Shown piece by piece: positions 1-8,872 of a DNA stretch of 64,000 bases; positions within the stretch are counted from its first letter, which is position 1; each line of letters starts with the position of its first letter. The notes under the pieces were generated by a model that was not told the origin of the DNA, made no database searches, and saw only the letters and a list, made by a program, of their open reading frames with translations. Origin of the DNA: Haliscomenobacter sp. (GTDB taxonomy: Bacteria; Bacteroidota; Bacteroidia; Chitinophagales; Saprospiraceae); assembly GCF_016718685.1 (NCBI RefSeq), contig NZ_JADKCX010000006.1, positions 62,001 to 126,000 of the forward strand, read 5' to 3'. Made by a program: the position numbers and the translations under genes.

Positions 1-1
1 C

Positions 2-1501
2 GGCGTGGAGGTGCGCGGAGCCTACTTCGATACCATGGTGGCCCACTACCTCTTGGAGCCTGAAATGCGCCATGGTATGGATTACCTGGCCGAAACTTAC
101 CTGAGCTATTCGCCCATCTCTATCGAAATGTTGATTGGCAAAAAAGGTAAGGATCAACTCAACATGAGCCAGGTAGATCTGGAAAAAGTAACGGATTACG
201 CCGCTGAAGATGCCGACATTACCTTGCAATTGAAAGAACTTTTTGCGCCAAAACTGGAAGAGGGCGGCGTGCAGGAACTTTTTGATACCATCGAGTGCCC
301 TTTGATCAAAGTGTTGGCCGATCTGGAATACGAAGGCATCCGCATCGACAGCGATTATCTGGATGTGTATTCCAAAGAACTGGACATACAAATTCAAACC
401 CTGGAGCAATCCATTTACGAACAAGCCGGGGTCAAATTCAACATCGGTTCCCCCAAACAGGTAGGCGACCTGCTTTTTGAACGCCTGAAAGTGCCCTACA
501 AAGGCGCCAAAACCAAAACCGGGCAATATTCTACCGACGAAGACAAACTACTGGAGTTGGCTCCGGAATTCCCCATCATCCAAACCATCCTGAACTTCCG
601 GGGGCTGTCCAAACTCAAATCGACTTACGTAGACGCGTTGCCCAAAATGGTCAATCCCCGCACCGGTCGCATTCATTCCTCGTTCAATCAGGCACTGGCT
701 GCCACCGGGCGTTTGAGTTCGAATAACCCCAACCTGCAAAACATTCCGGTGCGCACCCCCGAAGGTGCCAAAGTGCGCCGCGCTTTCATCCCGCGTGATG
801 ATCAGCATACCCTTTTGTCGGCGGATTACTCCCAAATCGAACTGCGTCTGATTGCCGACATCAGCGGTGATGCAGCGATGCTGGAGGCTTTCCAAAACAA
901 CCAGGACATCCATACGGCAACCGCCGCCAAGGTGTTCAACGTGCCCTTCGATCAGGTGACCCGCGAGCAGCGCTACCAGGCCAAAACGGTCAACTTTAGT
1001 ATTTTGTACGGCGCGGGGGCAACCAATCTCTCACGTCAATTGAGCATCAAACGCACGGAAGCCAAAGAATTAATTGATGCCTACTTCGCGCTCTATAGTG
1101 GCCTAAAAGGATACATGGTCAACGTTGTAGAAGATGCCCGCAAAAACGGCTACGTCACCACCCTGATGGGCCGCCGCCGTTACTTGCGGGAGATCAACTC
1201 CAAAAGCTCACTTGAACGCAGCAACGCCGAGCGGGTTGCGGTGAACACGCCTGTGCAAGGCTCTGCCGCCGATATGATCAAAGTGGCGATGGTCAATATT
1301 CATCAAGCGCTTTTGGAGCAAGGGCTAAAAACCAAAATGATCCTGCAGGTGCATGACGAATTGGTATTTGATGTGCCCAATGAGGAATTGGAAATCGTGA
1401 AGCCGATCATTGTGGAAAAAATGCGCACCGCCTTGCCCAAGTTAAAAGTGCCCATCGAAGTGGGCCTTGGCACCGGGCAGAACTGGCTGGAAGCCCATTA
1501 A
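2..1501 (+). CDS. polA: DNA polymerase I, C-terminal part (5' end outside window)
   Basis: Family A DNA polymerase, used in Okazaki-fragment maturation and repair synthesis. The reading frame is already open at base 2, so about 430 N-terminal residues, including the 5' nuclease domain, lie upstream; the GTG at 5 is not a start. What is visible is the end of the 3'-5' exonuclease-like domain (FDTM near base 27, and YAAEDAD matching Exo III near base 200) followed by a full polymerase domain. Seen there are TGRLSSNNPNLQNIP, motif A (DYSQIELR, about 826-849), motif B (KTVNFSILYGA, about 982-1014) and motif C (QVHDELVFDV, about 1345-1374). The Exo III Tyr/Asp pair suggests that proofreading may be retained; Exo I and the first part of Exo II cannot be judged because they are cut off. 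Confidence 0.97.
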   Translation, partial: GVEVRGAYFDTMVAHYLLEPEMRHGMDYLAETYLSYSPISIEMLIGKKGKDQLNMSQVDLEKVTDYAAEDADITLQLKELFAPKLEEGGVQELFDTIECPLIKVLADLEYEGIRIDSDYLDVYSKELDIQIQTLEQSIYEQAGVKFNIGSPKQVGDLLFERLKVPYKGAKTKTGQYSTDEDKLLELAPEFPIIQTILNFRGLSKLKSTYVDALPKMVNPRTGRIHSSFNQALAATGRLSSNNPNLQNIPVRTPEGAKVRRAFIPRDDQHTLLSADYSQIELRLIADISGDAAMLEAFQNNQDIHTATAAKVFNVPFDQVTREQRYQAKTVNFSILYGAGATNLSRQLSIKRTEAKELIDAYFALYSGLKGYMVNVVEDARKNGYVTTLMGRRRYLREINSKSSLERSNAERVAVNTPVQGSAADMIKVAMVNIHQALLEQGLKTKMILQVHDELVFDVPNEELEIVKPIIVEKMRTALPKLKVPIEVGLGTGQNWLEAH

Positions 1502-1524
1502 TCGATGATAAACGTTCATCAGAA

Positions 1525-1623
1525 CCCCGCCTGCGGCGGGCTCAGATAAAATAAAGTAGCCCGCAGATCAGGCAGATTTACGCAGATTTTTTCCAAAAGG
1601 GGTATATCTGCGTGATCTGCGGG
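1525..1623. repeat. Intergenic inverted repeats between polA and the cyclophilin gene
   Basis: A short GC palindrome (CCCGCCTGCGGCGGG, about 1526-1540) precedes an inverted repeat whose arms are 1560-1577 and 1606-1623 (one mismatch in 18). The arm CCCGCAGATCA..GCAGAT recurs almost identically at 36483-36503 and 36744-36764, so this is a dispersed element and not a gene-specific terminator. No U tract follows. It could still end polA transcription. Confidence 0.75.
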
Positions 1624-1698
1624 AATTAAGTCAAGATGCATCCCCGCGGTGGATGCCAAGCTTTAAAGCGCTTGTCTAATCGCGGAAAATCGTAGGAA

Positions 1699-2361
1699 AT
1701 GAGATCAGTATTTTTTTCTGTGGGCATTTGTTGGTTGTTACTCACAGCTTGTCAAAATCAGAACCTGGAAATCCCCCAAAACCAGGTTGCCAAGGTATTG
1801 ACCGAATACGGCAAAGAGAACCCTGAAACCGAGGCCGTCATTCATACGAACAAGGGAGACATCCACCTGCGGCTGTTCACCGAGACCCCTCTGCACCGCG
1901 CCAATTTTGTGCGCATGATCAAAGCCGGGCATTACAAACAAGGCCATTTTTATCGCATTATCGGTAGTTTTATGGTGCAAGGTGGCAGTGAAACCGAGGG
2001 GAAGTACCGTTACCTGGTACCCAATGAAGTCAGCCCAGAACGCTTGCACAAATACGGCGCCCTGGCGATGGCGCATTACGATGAAGGCAACCCCGAAAAC
2101 AATTCTTCGGCCACTGAATTTTACATCGTACGTGGCCGTCGCTTCCTCAACGAAGACTTGACGGATTTGGCGGGAAAATATCCTCCCGAACAGCTCAAAA
2201 TTTTTGAAACCATCGGAGGCGCACCTAATCTGGATGGCAAATACACCGTTTTCGGAGAAGTAACCAAAGGAATGGACATCATTGAAAAATTTTCCGAAGT
2301 GCGCACGCGTGGTGAGGATGAACCGGAGCAGAAGATCCGCTTCTCGCTGGAACTGAAATGA
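1699..2361 (+). CDS. Cyclophilin-type peptidyl-prolyl isomerase, lipoprotein
   Basis: A 220-residue PPIase predicted to act in the periplasm. The N-terminus is a lipoprotein signal with lipobox LTAC (Cys18), so the mature protein should be membrane-anchored. The cyclophilin domain fills residues 44-220, with the start of the fold (AVIHTNKGDIHLRLF), the FYRIIGSFMVQGG active-site segment, and a late GKYTVFGEV strand. A longer loop between the catalytic region and the C-terminal strands is usual in Bacteroidota homologues. Its stop codon overlaps the next start (ATGA at 2358-2361), so it is probably translationally coupled to the acyltransferase. Confidence 0.9.
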   Translation: MRSVFFSVGICWLLLTACQNQNLEIPQNQVAKVLTEYGKENPETEAVIHTNKGDIHLRLFTETPLHRANFVRMIKAGHYKQGHFYRIIGSFMVQGGSETEGKYRYLVPNEVSPERLHKYGALAMAHYDEGNPENNSSATEFYIVRGRRFLNEDLTDLAGKYPPEQLKIFETIGGAPNLDGKYTVFGEVTKGMDIIEKFSEVRTRGEDEPEQKIRFSLELK

Positions 2362-3404
2362 TGCCACCCAAACCAAGTCCACTGCCCGTACCGGATCAAA
2401 ATGCCAACATTTCTACCATCGAGTTGTTGCGGGGACTGGCCGCTACTTTGGTCTGTTTTTATCATTTTACGCACGGCAACAATACCTTTATTTCTGACCA
2501 AAACTGGGTAAAACACCTCTTCAGCAAGGGCTGGCTGGGGGTAGAAATCTTTTTTGTCATTTCGGGATTCATCATTCCCTATTCCATGGCCCGCAGCCGC
2601 TACGAGTGGCGGAACTACCCTTATTTTATATTAAAACGTTGGGTGCGGATTGATCCACCCTATTTGTTGAGTATCATTTTTGTGCTTCTCTTGAATGCCG
2701 CAGCAGCATTGTGGCTGGTGAAAAGCCCCGCGTTTGAGCTCAGGCAAGTGTTGTTACATGTTGGCTACCTGCTTCCTTTTTTTCCACCCCTGGAGTGGTT
2801 GAACGGAGTGTATTGGACACTGGCCATTGAGTTTCAGTATTATTTGTTGATTGGATTGCTTTTTCCTTTGTTGTATCATCCACAGCGGATTTATTTTTGG
2901 CTGGTCACGATGGGTCTTTTGTCCATTGCCTGGTTGACCAGTAACCCGGCTATGTTTTTTGATTTCAGCATGTACTTCGTACTCGGATTTGCCCTTTTTC
3001 GCCGCATCGAAAAACAAATGGGGACAGTCGAATTTTTGATTTTTTCCGCCATCGCTTTTTATGTCATCGAATACAAATTCAGCCTACAGTTCATGTATGC
3101 TGGCATGTTTCCCTGGTTTTTGATTGCATTTTTTCCATCCTTACACGCAAGGGCCCTGCGCTGGTTGGGCATGATTTCGTATTCACTCTACCTGATTCAT
3201 TTGCCCCTGGGCAAAAAACTCATTCCCTTGATTGCCCGCTACGTTGAGGGGGATTGGCCCCGCTTGGGTATGCTCGTTTTGCTGTTTGGCTTTACGCTGG
3301 CCCTGGCCTATGGTTTTTATTACCTGATTGAGCGGCCGGCCATGCGTTGGTCCAAGTTTTTTAAGTACGGAGGGAAATCAAAAAACACCGCTGAATCCAA
3401 TTAG
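2358..3404 (+). CDS. Acyltransferase family 3 membrane protein
   Basis: A 348-residue integral membrane protein of the acyltransferase-3/OafA family, which O-acetylates or O-acylates cell-envelope glycans. The family signature is visible: an N-terminal IELLRGLAATLVCFYHF segment with the conserved Arg and His (about residues 18-34), the GWLGVEIFFVISGF motif (about 55-70), then about ten hydrophobic segments ending in YGFYYLIERPAMR. The substrate cannot be read from sequence. The start ATG overlaps the cyclophilin stop by 4 nt. Confidence 0.88.
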   Translation: MMPPKPSPLPVPDQNANISTIELLRGLAATLVCFYHFTHGNNTFISDQNWVKHLFSKGWLGVEIFFVISGFIIPYSMARSRYEWRNYPYFILKRWVRIDPPYLLSIIFVLLLNAAAALWLVKSPAFELRQVLLHVGYLLPFFPPLEWLNGVYWTLAIEFQYYLLIGLLFPLLYHPQRIYFWLVTMGLLSIAWLTSNPAMFFDFSMYFVLGFALFRRIEKQMGTVEFLIFSAIAFYVIEYKFSLQFMYAGMFPWFLIAFFPSLHARALRWLGMISYSLYLIHLPLGKKLIPLIARYVEGDWPRLGMLVLLFGFTLALAYGFYYLIERPAMRWSKFFKYGGKSKNTAESN

Positions 3405-3513
3405 TTGCCTCCAAAAGTTTTGTAGCCGACCAATAGTGCTTAATTTTCTTCGGCATTTTTCTAAAAAATTGTATTTTACAGCTCAATAGCTTGAGGCCCA
3501 ATTCCAATTTCAC

Positions 3514-4917
3514 ATGATGCGGTTTGTACTGTCACTTTGTTTCTGGATGTATTGCACCGGGGCCATCGCGCAAGAAGCGTATGTGGTGGTAGACAGTATT
3601 GCCATCAGTGGACACAAGCGCACCCACATTCAAGTTATCCTGCGGGAATTGCCTTTCCAAATTGGAGACACCATTTTACTGAAAAACCTGAAAGAACGCC
3701 TCGAATGGGGCAAGCAGCAAGTGCTCAACACGGGCATGTTCCGGGAAGGAGAGATCAGGTATACCCCGAGCGTAAACAAAGCCAATCACATTGCCGTATC
3801 GATACAACTGGCCGAAAGCTGGTACATCTATCCGACACCCTATTTTGAGTTGGCTGATCGTAATTTCAATGTTTGGTGGGTCGATCAGGATCGTGCACTA
3901 GACCGCATCATTTACGGAATGGATTTTGTACACCGCAATTTTTCCGGCAACCGCGATCGTTTTCAGATCAAATTCACCAATGGTTATACCCGCAATTATT
4001 CGTTGGGGTACAAGTTGCCCTTCATCAACCGGAAAAAAACCCTGGGCATTGATGCAGCGGTTTCTTTTGCCCAAAACCGGGAAATCAATTACGCCACGAC
4101 CGAAAACCGCCAACAGTTTTTTAAAGATGAAGGCCAATTCAATTACCACCGCTTTCGCTCGCGTTTCTCCCTGATCTACCGACCCAAATTGCGGGAGCAA
4201 CACGAGGCCAAAATCACCTATGATGACAACAAGGTAGCTGAAAACATTGCCAAAGACCTCAACCCCAATTTCTTTCTGGAAGGGCGCAGCCATCAACGTT
4301 TTCTCTCGCTAGCTTATACCTATACTTTTGATTCCCGCGATTGCCGACCCTATCCACTCAAAGGGCAATACTTTTTTGCCTCGATCGAAAAAGATGGACT
4401 TGGTATCGAATCCAAGGACCGCAACGCCCTGACTTTCAGCAGCCGTTATGGGCATTTTTTGCCTTTAAGCGAGCGCTGGAATTTTTCATTCATTGGGCGC
4501 ACCAAGTTTTCATTTATCCGCACCCAACAACCGTACAACGACAACCGCGCCATTGGTTATTCCGACAACGACCTTGTGGGCTACGAGTACTACGTCATCG
4601 ACGGGCCAGATATGGGCATCATCAATACCAGCTTCCGGTTTAAGCTTGCCGAAAAACGTTTGTGTTTTGGCCGAGTAATTCCGATTGAACGTATGCGGGA
4701 ATTGCCTTTTAAGTTATATTTGGCCGTGAACAACGACATTGGCTACGTCAACGATCCTTTTGATTTTGGAGCAAATTCATTTACCAATCGGATGTTGTGG
4801 GGCAAAGGCATAGGTCTCGATGCCGTATTCTTTTTTGATAAAGTTTTCAAAATCGAATACAGCTTCAATCACTTGTGGGAGTCGGGGATTTTCTTTCATT
4901 TCAACATGAATATTTGA
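3514..4917 (+). CDS. BamA/TamA-like outer-membrane protein (POTRA plus beta-barrel)
   Basis: A 467-residue outer-membrane protein with a signal peptide (cleavage after ..CTGAIAQ), one POTRA-like domain (about residues 24-100, VDSIAISGHKRTHIQVILREL) and a C-terminal surface-antigen barrel rich in alternating aromatic strands (about 110-467). At this length it has one POTRA rather than the five of BamA, so it is an Omp85 relative of unknown client, not BamA itself. The stop TGA (4915-4917) shares its last base with the nadK start ATG, implying translational coupling. Confidence 0.85.
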   Translation: MMRFVLSLCFWMYCTGAIAQEAYVVVDSIAISGHKRTHIQVILRELPFQIGDTILLKNLKERLEWGKQQVLNTGMFREGEIRYTPSVNKANHIAVSIQLAESWYIYPTPYFELADRNFNVWWVDQDRALDRIIYGMDFVHRNFSGNRDRFQIKFTNGYTRNYSLGYKLPFINRKKTLGIDAAVSFAQNREINYATTENRQQFFKDEGQFNYHRFRSRFSLIYRPKLREQHEAKITYDDNKVAENIAKDLNPNFFLEGRSHQRFLSLAYTYTFDSRDCRPYPLKGQYFFASIEKDGLGIESKDRNALTFSSRYGHFLPLSERWNFSFIGRTKFSFIRTQQPYNDNRAIGYSDNDLVGYEYYVIDGPDMGIINTSFRFKLAEKRLCFGRVIPIERMRELPFKLYLAVNNDIGYVNDPFDFGANSFTNRMLWGKGIGLDAVFFFDKVFKIEYSFNHLWESGIFFHFNMNI

Positions 4918-5798
4918 TGCGGGTTGTAGTATACGCCTATGTGCTGAAAGACCACGATGTACCTCACATCCAATTGCTGTTTGATGCCTTGCACGCAGAA
5001 AACATCTCGGTTTACGTGTACGGCCCTTTTTTGGATTTGCTGCGCGACAAGGTCGTGTTTCGAAAAGATGTAGGCGAATTTGATGGCTACATCGATTTTA
5101 CCCTGAAAAGTTTCGACTTTGTCATTGCCCTCGGCGGTGATGGCACCATCCTGAGTGCGGTCACCCATGTGCGGGAGTCGGGCGTTCCGATCCTGGGCAT
5201 CAACCTCGGGCGTTTGGGCTTTTTGGCGAGCATCGAAAAAAAGCGCATCAAAGAAGCGGTACAACTGCTGGCCAAAGGGCGCTACTCCATCGAAGAACGT
5301 GGATTGTTGTACCTGGAAAGCAGCTTGCCGCTTTTTGGGGATACCCGCTTTGCGCTCAATGACTTTACCATCCTCAAACGGGATACTTCTTCGATGATCA
5401 CGATCCATACCTACATCAATGGATCGTACCTGAACACCTACTGGGCAGATGGGATCATTGTGGCAACCCCTACGGGGTCTACGGGTTATTCCTTGAGTTG
5501 CGGTGGCCCGATTATTTTCCCCAATTCCGGCAATTTTGTGATCACCCCCGTTGCAACGCATAACCTCAATGTGCGACCGGTGGTCATTTCTGACGATTCG
5601 ATCATTTCATTTGACGTAGAAGGTCGAGCGGAGAATTTTCTCTGTACACTGGATTCGCGTTTTGAAACCATCACTTCGGCGCACCAACTGGCGGTACGCA
5701 AAAATGATTTCTGCATCCATTTGGTGCAGTTGCACGATCATGGCTTCATGGATACGATGCGCGATAAGTTGGCTTGGGGGCAGGATTCCCGCAATTAA
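4917..5798 (+). CDS. nadK: NAD kinase
   Basis: Phosphorylates NAD to NADP in the cytoplasm. The 293-residue protein has the GGDG motif (VIALGGDGTILSA, near residues 70-83), GINLGRLGFLA, and the C-terminal TPTGSTGYSLSCGGP signature. The reading frame extends upstream to a GTG at 4875, but the ATG at 4917 gives the normal family length and the MRVVVYAYVLKDHD start. That ATG overlaps the preceding stop as TGATG. The 3' end overlaps the convergent AraC gene by 4 bp (5795-5798). Confidence 0.95.
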   Translation: MRVVVYAYVLKDHDVPHIQLLFDALHAENISVYVYGPFLDLLRDKVVFRKDVGEFDGYIDFTLKSFDFVIALGGDGTILSAVTHVRESGVPILGINLGRLGFLASIEKKRIKEAVQLLAKGRYSIEERGLLYLESSLPLFGDTRFALNDFTILKRDTSSMITIHTYINGSYLNTYWADGIIVATPTGSTGYSLSCGGPIIFPNSGNFVITPVATHNLNVRPVVISDDSIISFDVEGRAENFLCTLDSRFETITSAHQLAVRKNDFCIHLVQLHDHGFMDTMRDKLAWGQDSRN

Positions 5799-6928
5799 TT
5801 TGAGGCTTCTTTCTGCTTTATTGCCGCTTTGTATAGCAAGGGCGCCAAGCCAAATTTTTTCCGAAACGCATTGTAAAAAGAAACCTTGTTGTTAAAGCCA
5901 GCTTGATAAGCAATTTCTTTGACCGACAACTCTGGCTCGCTGTCGCTGAGCAATAAGTCCCTGGCCTTTTCCACCCTCAGGTTGTTGATGTATTCATAAA
6001 AATTGCAGCCAATCACCTCGTTGATGGTTTGCGAAAGATGGTATTTCGATACATCTAGGCGTTGTGCCAATTGCTCCAGGCTCAATTCTGCTTCCTGATA
6101 AAGCGCCTCTTTTTCCATCACTTCCACCAATTTGCGCTCAATCGTCAACATTACACTTTGAGGTAAAGCGGAAGACTGGGTTTTTATGGCCAGCACTGGG
6201 TTTTTCCAGCCCAAACCATCAAACACTTCCGGTTGAGTGTATCCCGCATAGGCGATGAAAAACACAAAAAAGGTCATGGCCAGGGAAATTTGATAATCCC
6301 AACTCAGGTTGAAAAAGGAAAACCGCACCATGACAAAATAGCTGGCGTAAAAAACGGCAAAGCCCAAAAAAGCCCAGGCCAAACCCCGGGTCCAACGCTG
6401 AATGTGCGCATCCACTTTGGCCTGTTGGTAAGCATAACGAATGATCAACATGGCAAATCCACCCAAATACAACAAACGGGCAAACAAAATTAAGGAGCGT
6501 ACCCACGATGCAATTGGATAGCCCCTTTTTTGGCTCAAAGCCTCCAGTTTACTCGTGGCATCCGTAAAATACCAGGGCAAAAAAGGAAGGATGGCGATGA
6601 AGAAAGGCAAAAAGTAAAGATAGTCTGCCCCGCGCGGGAAATAACGCTCGTACACCCAACGCTGGTAAAACCACATCAAGGGGCCAAACAAAAAAGGCAC
6701 TTGTAAGCTGAGCATACAGAAGTGTGGAAAATGGTAGATGTATCGTGTCCACCACATCACGTTTTCGGCCATCATCAAACCGAAGAAAAACAAAAGTAGC
6801 GCCAGCCAAAGATTGCCCCGCCGTTCGCGATCCGATTTTAGCAAAAAAATCAGGGTGAGAAACCAGGCCTGAAAAACCGACAAGGCAAAAACAATGGTCC
6901 AGGTATCCAGTGAGGGTGGCTTGGGCAT
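5795..6928 (-). CDS. AraC-family regulator with multi-pass membrane N-terminus
   Basis: A 377-residue regulator. About seven hydrophobic segments fill residues 8-235 (beginning WTIVFALSVFQAWFLTLIFLL), followed by a cytoplasmic AraC DNA-binding domain with two helix-turn-helix units (LEQLAQRLDVSKYHLSQTIN and VKEIAYQAGFNNKVSFYNAFRKKFG). This membrane-AraC layout is common in Bacteroidota and suggests an envelope or extracellular signal. The frame opens further upstream (to 7027), but the Met at 6928 directly precedes the first membrane helix and is preferred. It is divergent from the FG-GAP gene, with about 100 bp between the starts. Confidence 0.88.
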   Translation of the reverse strand: MPKPPSLDTWTIVFALSVFQAWFLTLIFLLKSDRERRGNLWLALLLFFFGLMMAENVMWWTRYIYHFPHFCMLSLQVPFLFGPLMWFYQRWVYERYFPRGADYLYFLPFFIAILPFLPWYFTDATSKLEALSQKRGYPIASWVRSLILFARLLYLGGFAMLIIRYAYQQAKVDAHIQRWTRGLAWAFLGFAVFYASYFVMVRFSFFNLSWDYQISLAMTFFVFFIAYAGYTQPEVFDGLGWKNPVLAIKTQSSALPQSVMLTIERKLVEVMEKEALYQEAELSLEQLAQRLDVSKYHLSQTINEVIGCNFYEYINNLRVEKARDLLLSDSEPELSVKEIAYQAGFNNKVSFYNAFRKKFGLAPLLYKAAIKQKEASN

Positions 6929-7032
6929 GATGGCGTTTTGTGACAAAATAAGGGCTTTACCGATCAAAGTAGTAAATCTTGTTCCAGGTTTACCCCACTT
7001 TGTAGGCCAAAGTACAATTTTGAGCAAAAAGT

Positions 7033-8802
7033 ATGAAGTACACCCGACTTGTATTCAAACCTATTCTTTGCGGAGGCTACCTGTGGCTGGCCTCCGCCTT
7101 TGTTTGTTCATTGACAGCCCAAAGCAATTTTGCCCTGCTCAAAGATTCACTCAACCCCGCTTTGTCTTTCCAAAATACCCCTGCACGGTACAAAGGGGTG
7201 TCCTGGGTAGACCTGGATGACGACAATCGAACCGACCTCTACGTCTGCCAACGCTTTTTGTTCCACAACGAGGGCAAGGGCGCGTTTACCCAACTACCCG
7301 ACATCACCACCACCCTGGGGGCACAAGGGGCTGCGGGTGGTGCCTGGGGTGACATCGACAACGACGGCGACCCCGATCTGATCATTGCTGCCCGCAACTC
7401 CGGGTTGTTCCGCAACGATCAAAAATCCGGCTTTGTCAACATCAACGCGGCGCTACCCGGACTTGGCGAGGCTTTTCCCGCCTGGGATTGTACCTTAGTC
7501 GATGCGGACAACAACGGACGACTGGATCCCCTCTTTGTCCACGCCCGAGGTTTTCATGGCAATCCGGCTTCTCCCTGCAAGTTCTTTTTACAAAGCACCG
7601 ATGGTCAATTTATCGCCCAAAGCTCCTGGACGTTCACCGATTCCCTGGCGCCTTTTACCATTCCCACCTGGTCAGATTACGACCTGGACGGCGATCAGGA
7701 TTTGTTCATCGGTACGGGGCCTGGCGGGCGACCCGGGTTTGACCATTGTTTTCAAAACATGCTCAAAGAAACCGGAACCTTTGGCTTCAAACGTTTGACC
7801 ACTTATCCATTCGATCAGCCGCAAGACGGTCAGGTATACAGTTTCCCCGATGTCGACAACGACGGGGATCTGGACTTGTGCCTGACCAATTACAGCGGGG
7901 TCATTTCAGGATTGTGGCGCAACAACAAAGGAACATTTGTCAACCTGCCTACTTCCTTTTCAAAACGTCGAAGTTACCTGAGCAACAATTGGGCTGATCT
8001 GGACAACGACGGTGATCTGGACGCCCTCATTACCCGCGATTCGGCCAATTATGTACATTGTTTTTGGAACGATGGTCGGGGTGCTTTTACCGAAACCCAA
8101 ACGCCCACGATCGCCGTTTTTGGAATCGCCGGGGTGTCTGTAGCCGATTACGACAACGATGGCGATCTGGATGTTTATGCCAATGGCGCGGGCGAGGCGC
8201 GGTCTTTGTTTAAAAATGAACTGGAAATTGGTCCGCAACGGCATTGGCTGCAAATCAAACTGCAAGGCACGCGCAGCAATCGCTCGGCACTGGGCGCCAG
8301 AATTCGACTCAAAGCCAATGTTACAGGCCAGGGTAGCATTTGGCAAACCCGCGAGGTGCAAGCACATACCTCTTTTCAAGGACACAACGACTTCAGGGTG
8401 CATGTTGGATTGGGTTCCGCCACGCAGGTTGATTCCGTGGAAGTGTATTGGCCTTCGGGGCAGGTGGATCGGTTTAGCAAATTGACGGTAGATCAGTTTT
8501 TAAAACTGGAGGAAGGCAGAACGTTGCGGATCATTCCAGAGCAGCCGATGGACTTGGCGGCCAAATGGTTGTCAAAGGCTGGTGCAAAAAAAAGCCTGCT
8601 ACAGTTGAGTGTTCCGGGAAATACTCAGCCCAAGACCATGCAACTGAGCAATGAACAAGGGCAGATCATCCCGCTGGCATTTGAATGGAAGGAAAATAGC
8701 CTACGTTTGGTGTTGGACAAAAAGCTGGAAACTGGGCTGTATTACCTGAACGTTTGGGGGGATGATGGATTGCAGCGGGGGAGATTTCGGTCGGAAAGGT
8801 GA
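7033..8802 (+). CDS. Secreted FG-GAP/VCBS repeat protein with ASPIC/UnbV domain
   Basis: A 589-residue exported protein. It has a signal peptide (ends ..VCSLTAQS) and at least five calcium-binding FG-GAP/VCBS blades with DxDxDGDxD-like loops (DIDNDGDPD, DYDLDGDQD, DVDNDGDLD, DLDNDGDLD, DYDNDGDLD) between residues 55 and 390. An ASPIC/UnbV domain (HWLQIKLQG..SVEVYWPSGQVDRF, about 405-490) follows. The last 80 residues resemble a Por secretion-type sorting tail (LETGLYYLNVWGDDG), so type IX secretion is likely. CRTAC1-like proteins of this kind are abundant in Saprospiria; the ligand is unknown. Confidence 0.88.
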   Translation: MKYTRLVFKPILCGGYLWLASAFVCSLTAQSNFALLKDSLNPALSFQNTPARYKGVSWVDLDDDNRTDLYVCQRFLFHNEGKGAFTQLPDITTTLGAQGAAGGAWGDIDNDGDPDLIIAARNSGLFRNDQKSGFVNINAALPGLGEAFPAWDCTLVDADNNGRLDPLFVHARGFHGNPASPCKFFLQSTDGQFIAQSSWTFTDSLAPFTIPTWSDYDLDGDQDLFIGTGPGGRPGFDHCFQNMLKETGTFGFKRLTTYPFDQPQDGQVYSFPDVDNDGDLDLCLTNYSGVISGLWRNNKGTFVNLPTSFSKRRSYLSNNWADLDNDGDLDALITRDSANYVHCFWNDGRGAFTETQTPTIAVFGIAGVSVADYDNDGDLDVYANGAGEARSLFKNELEIGPQRHWLQIKLQGTRSNRSALGARIRLKANVTGQGSIWQTREVQAHTSFQGHNDFRVHVGLGSATQVDSVEVYWPSGQVDRFSKLTVDQFLKLEEGRTLRIIPEQPMDLAAKWLSKAGAKKSLLQLSVPGNTQPKTMQLSNEQGQIIPLAFEWKENSLRLVLDKKLETGLYYLNVWGDDGLQRGRFRSER

Positions 8803-8872
8803 GGGTTCGCTTTTACAAAAAAAAATCCCCCTTGGTTTCACCCCAAACCCTATTTTTGCAAAAAAGCACCAC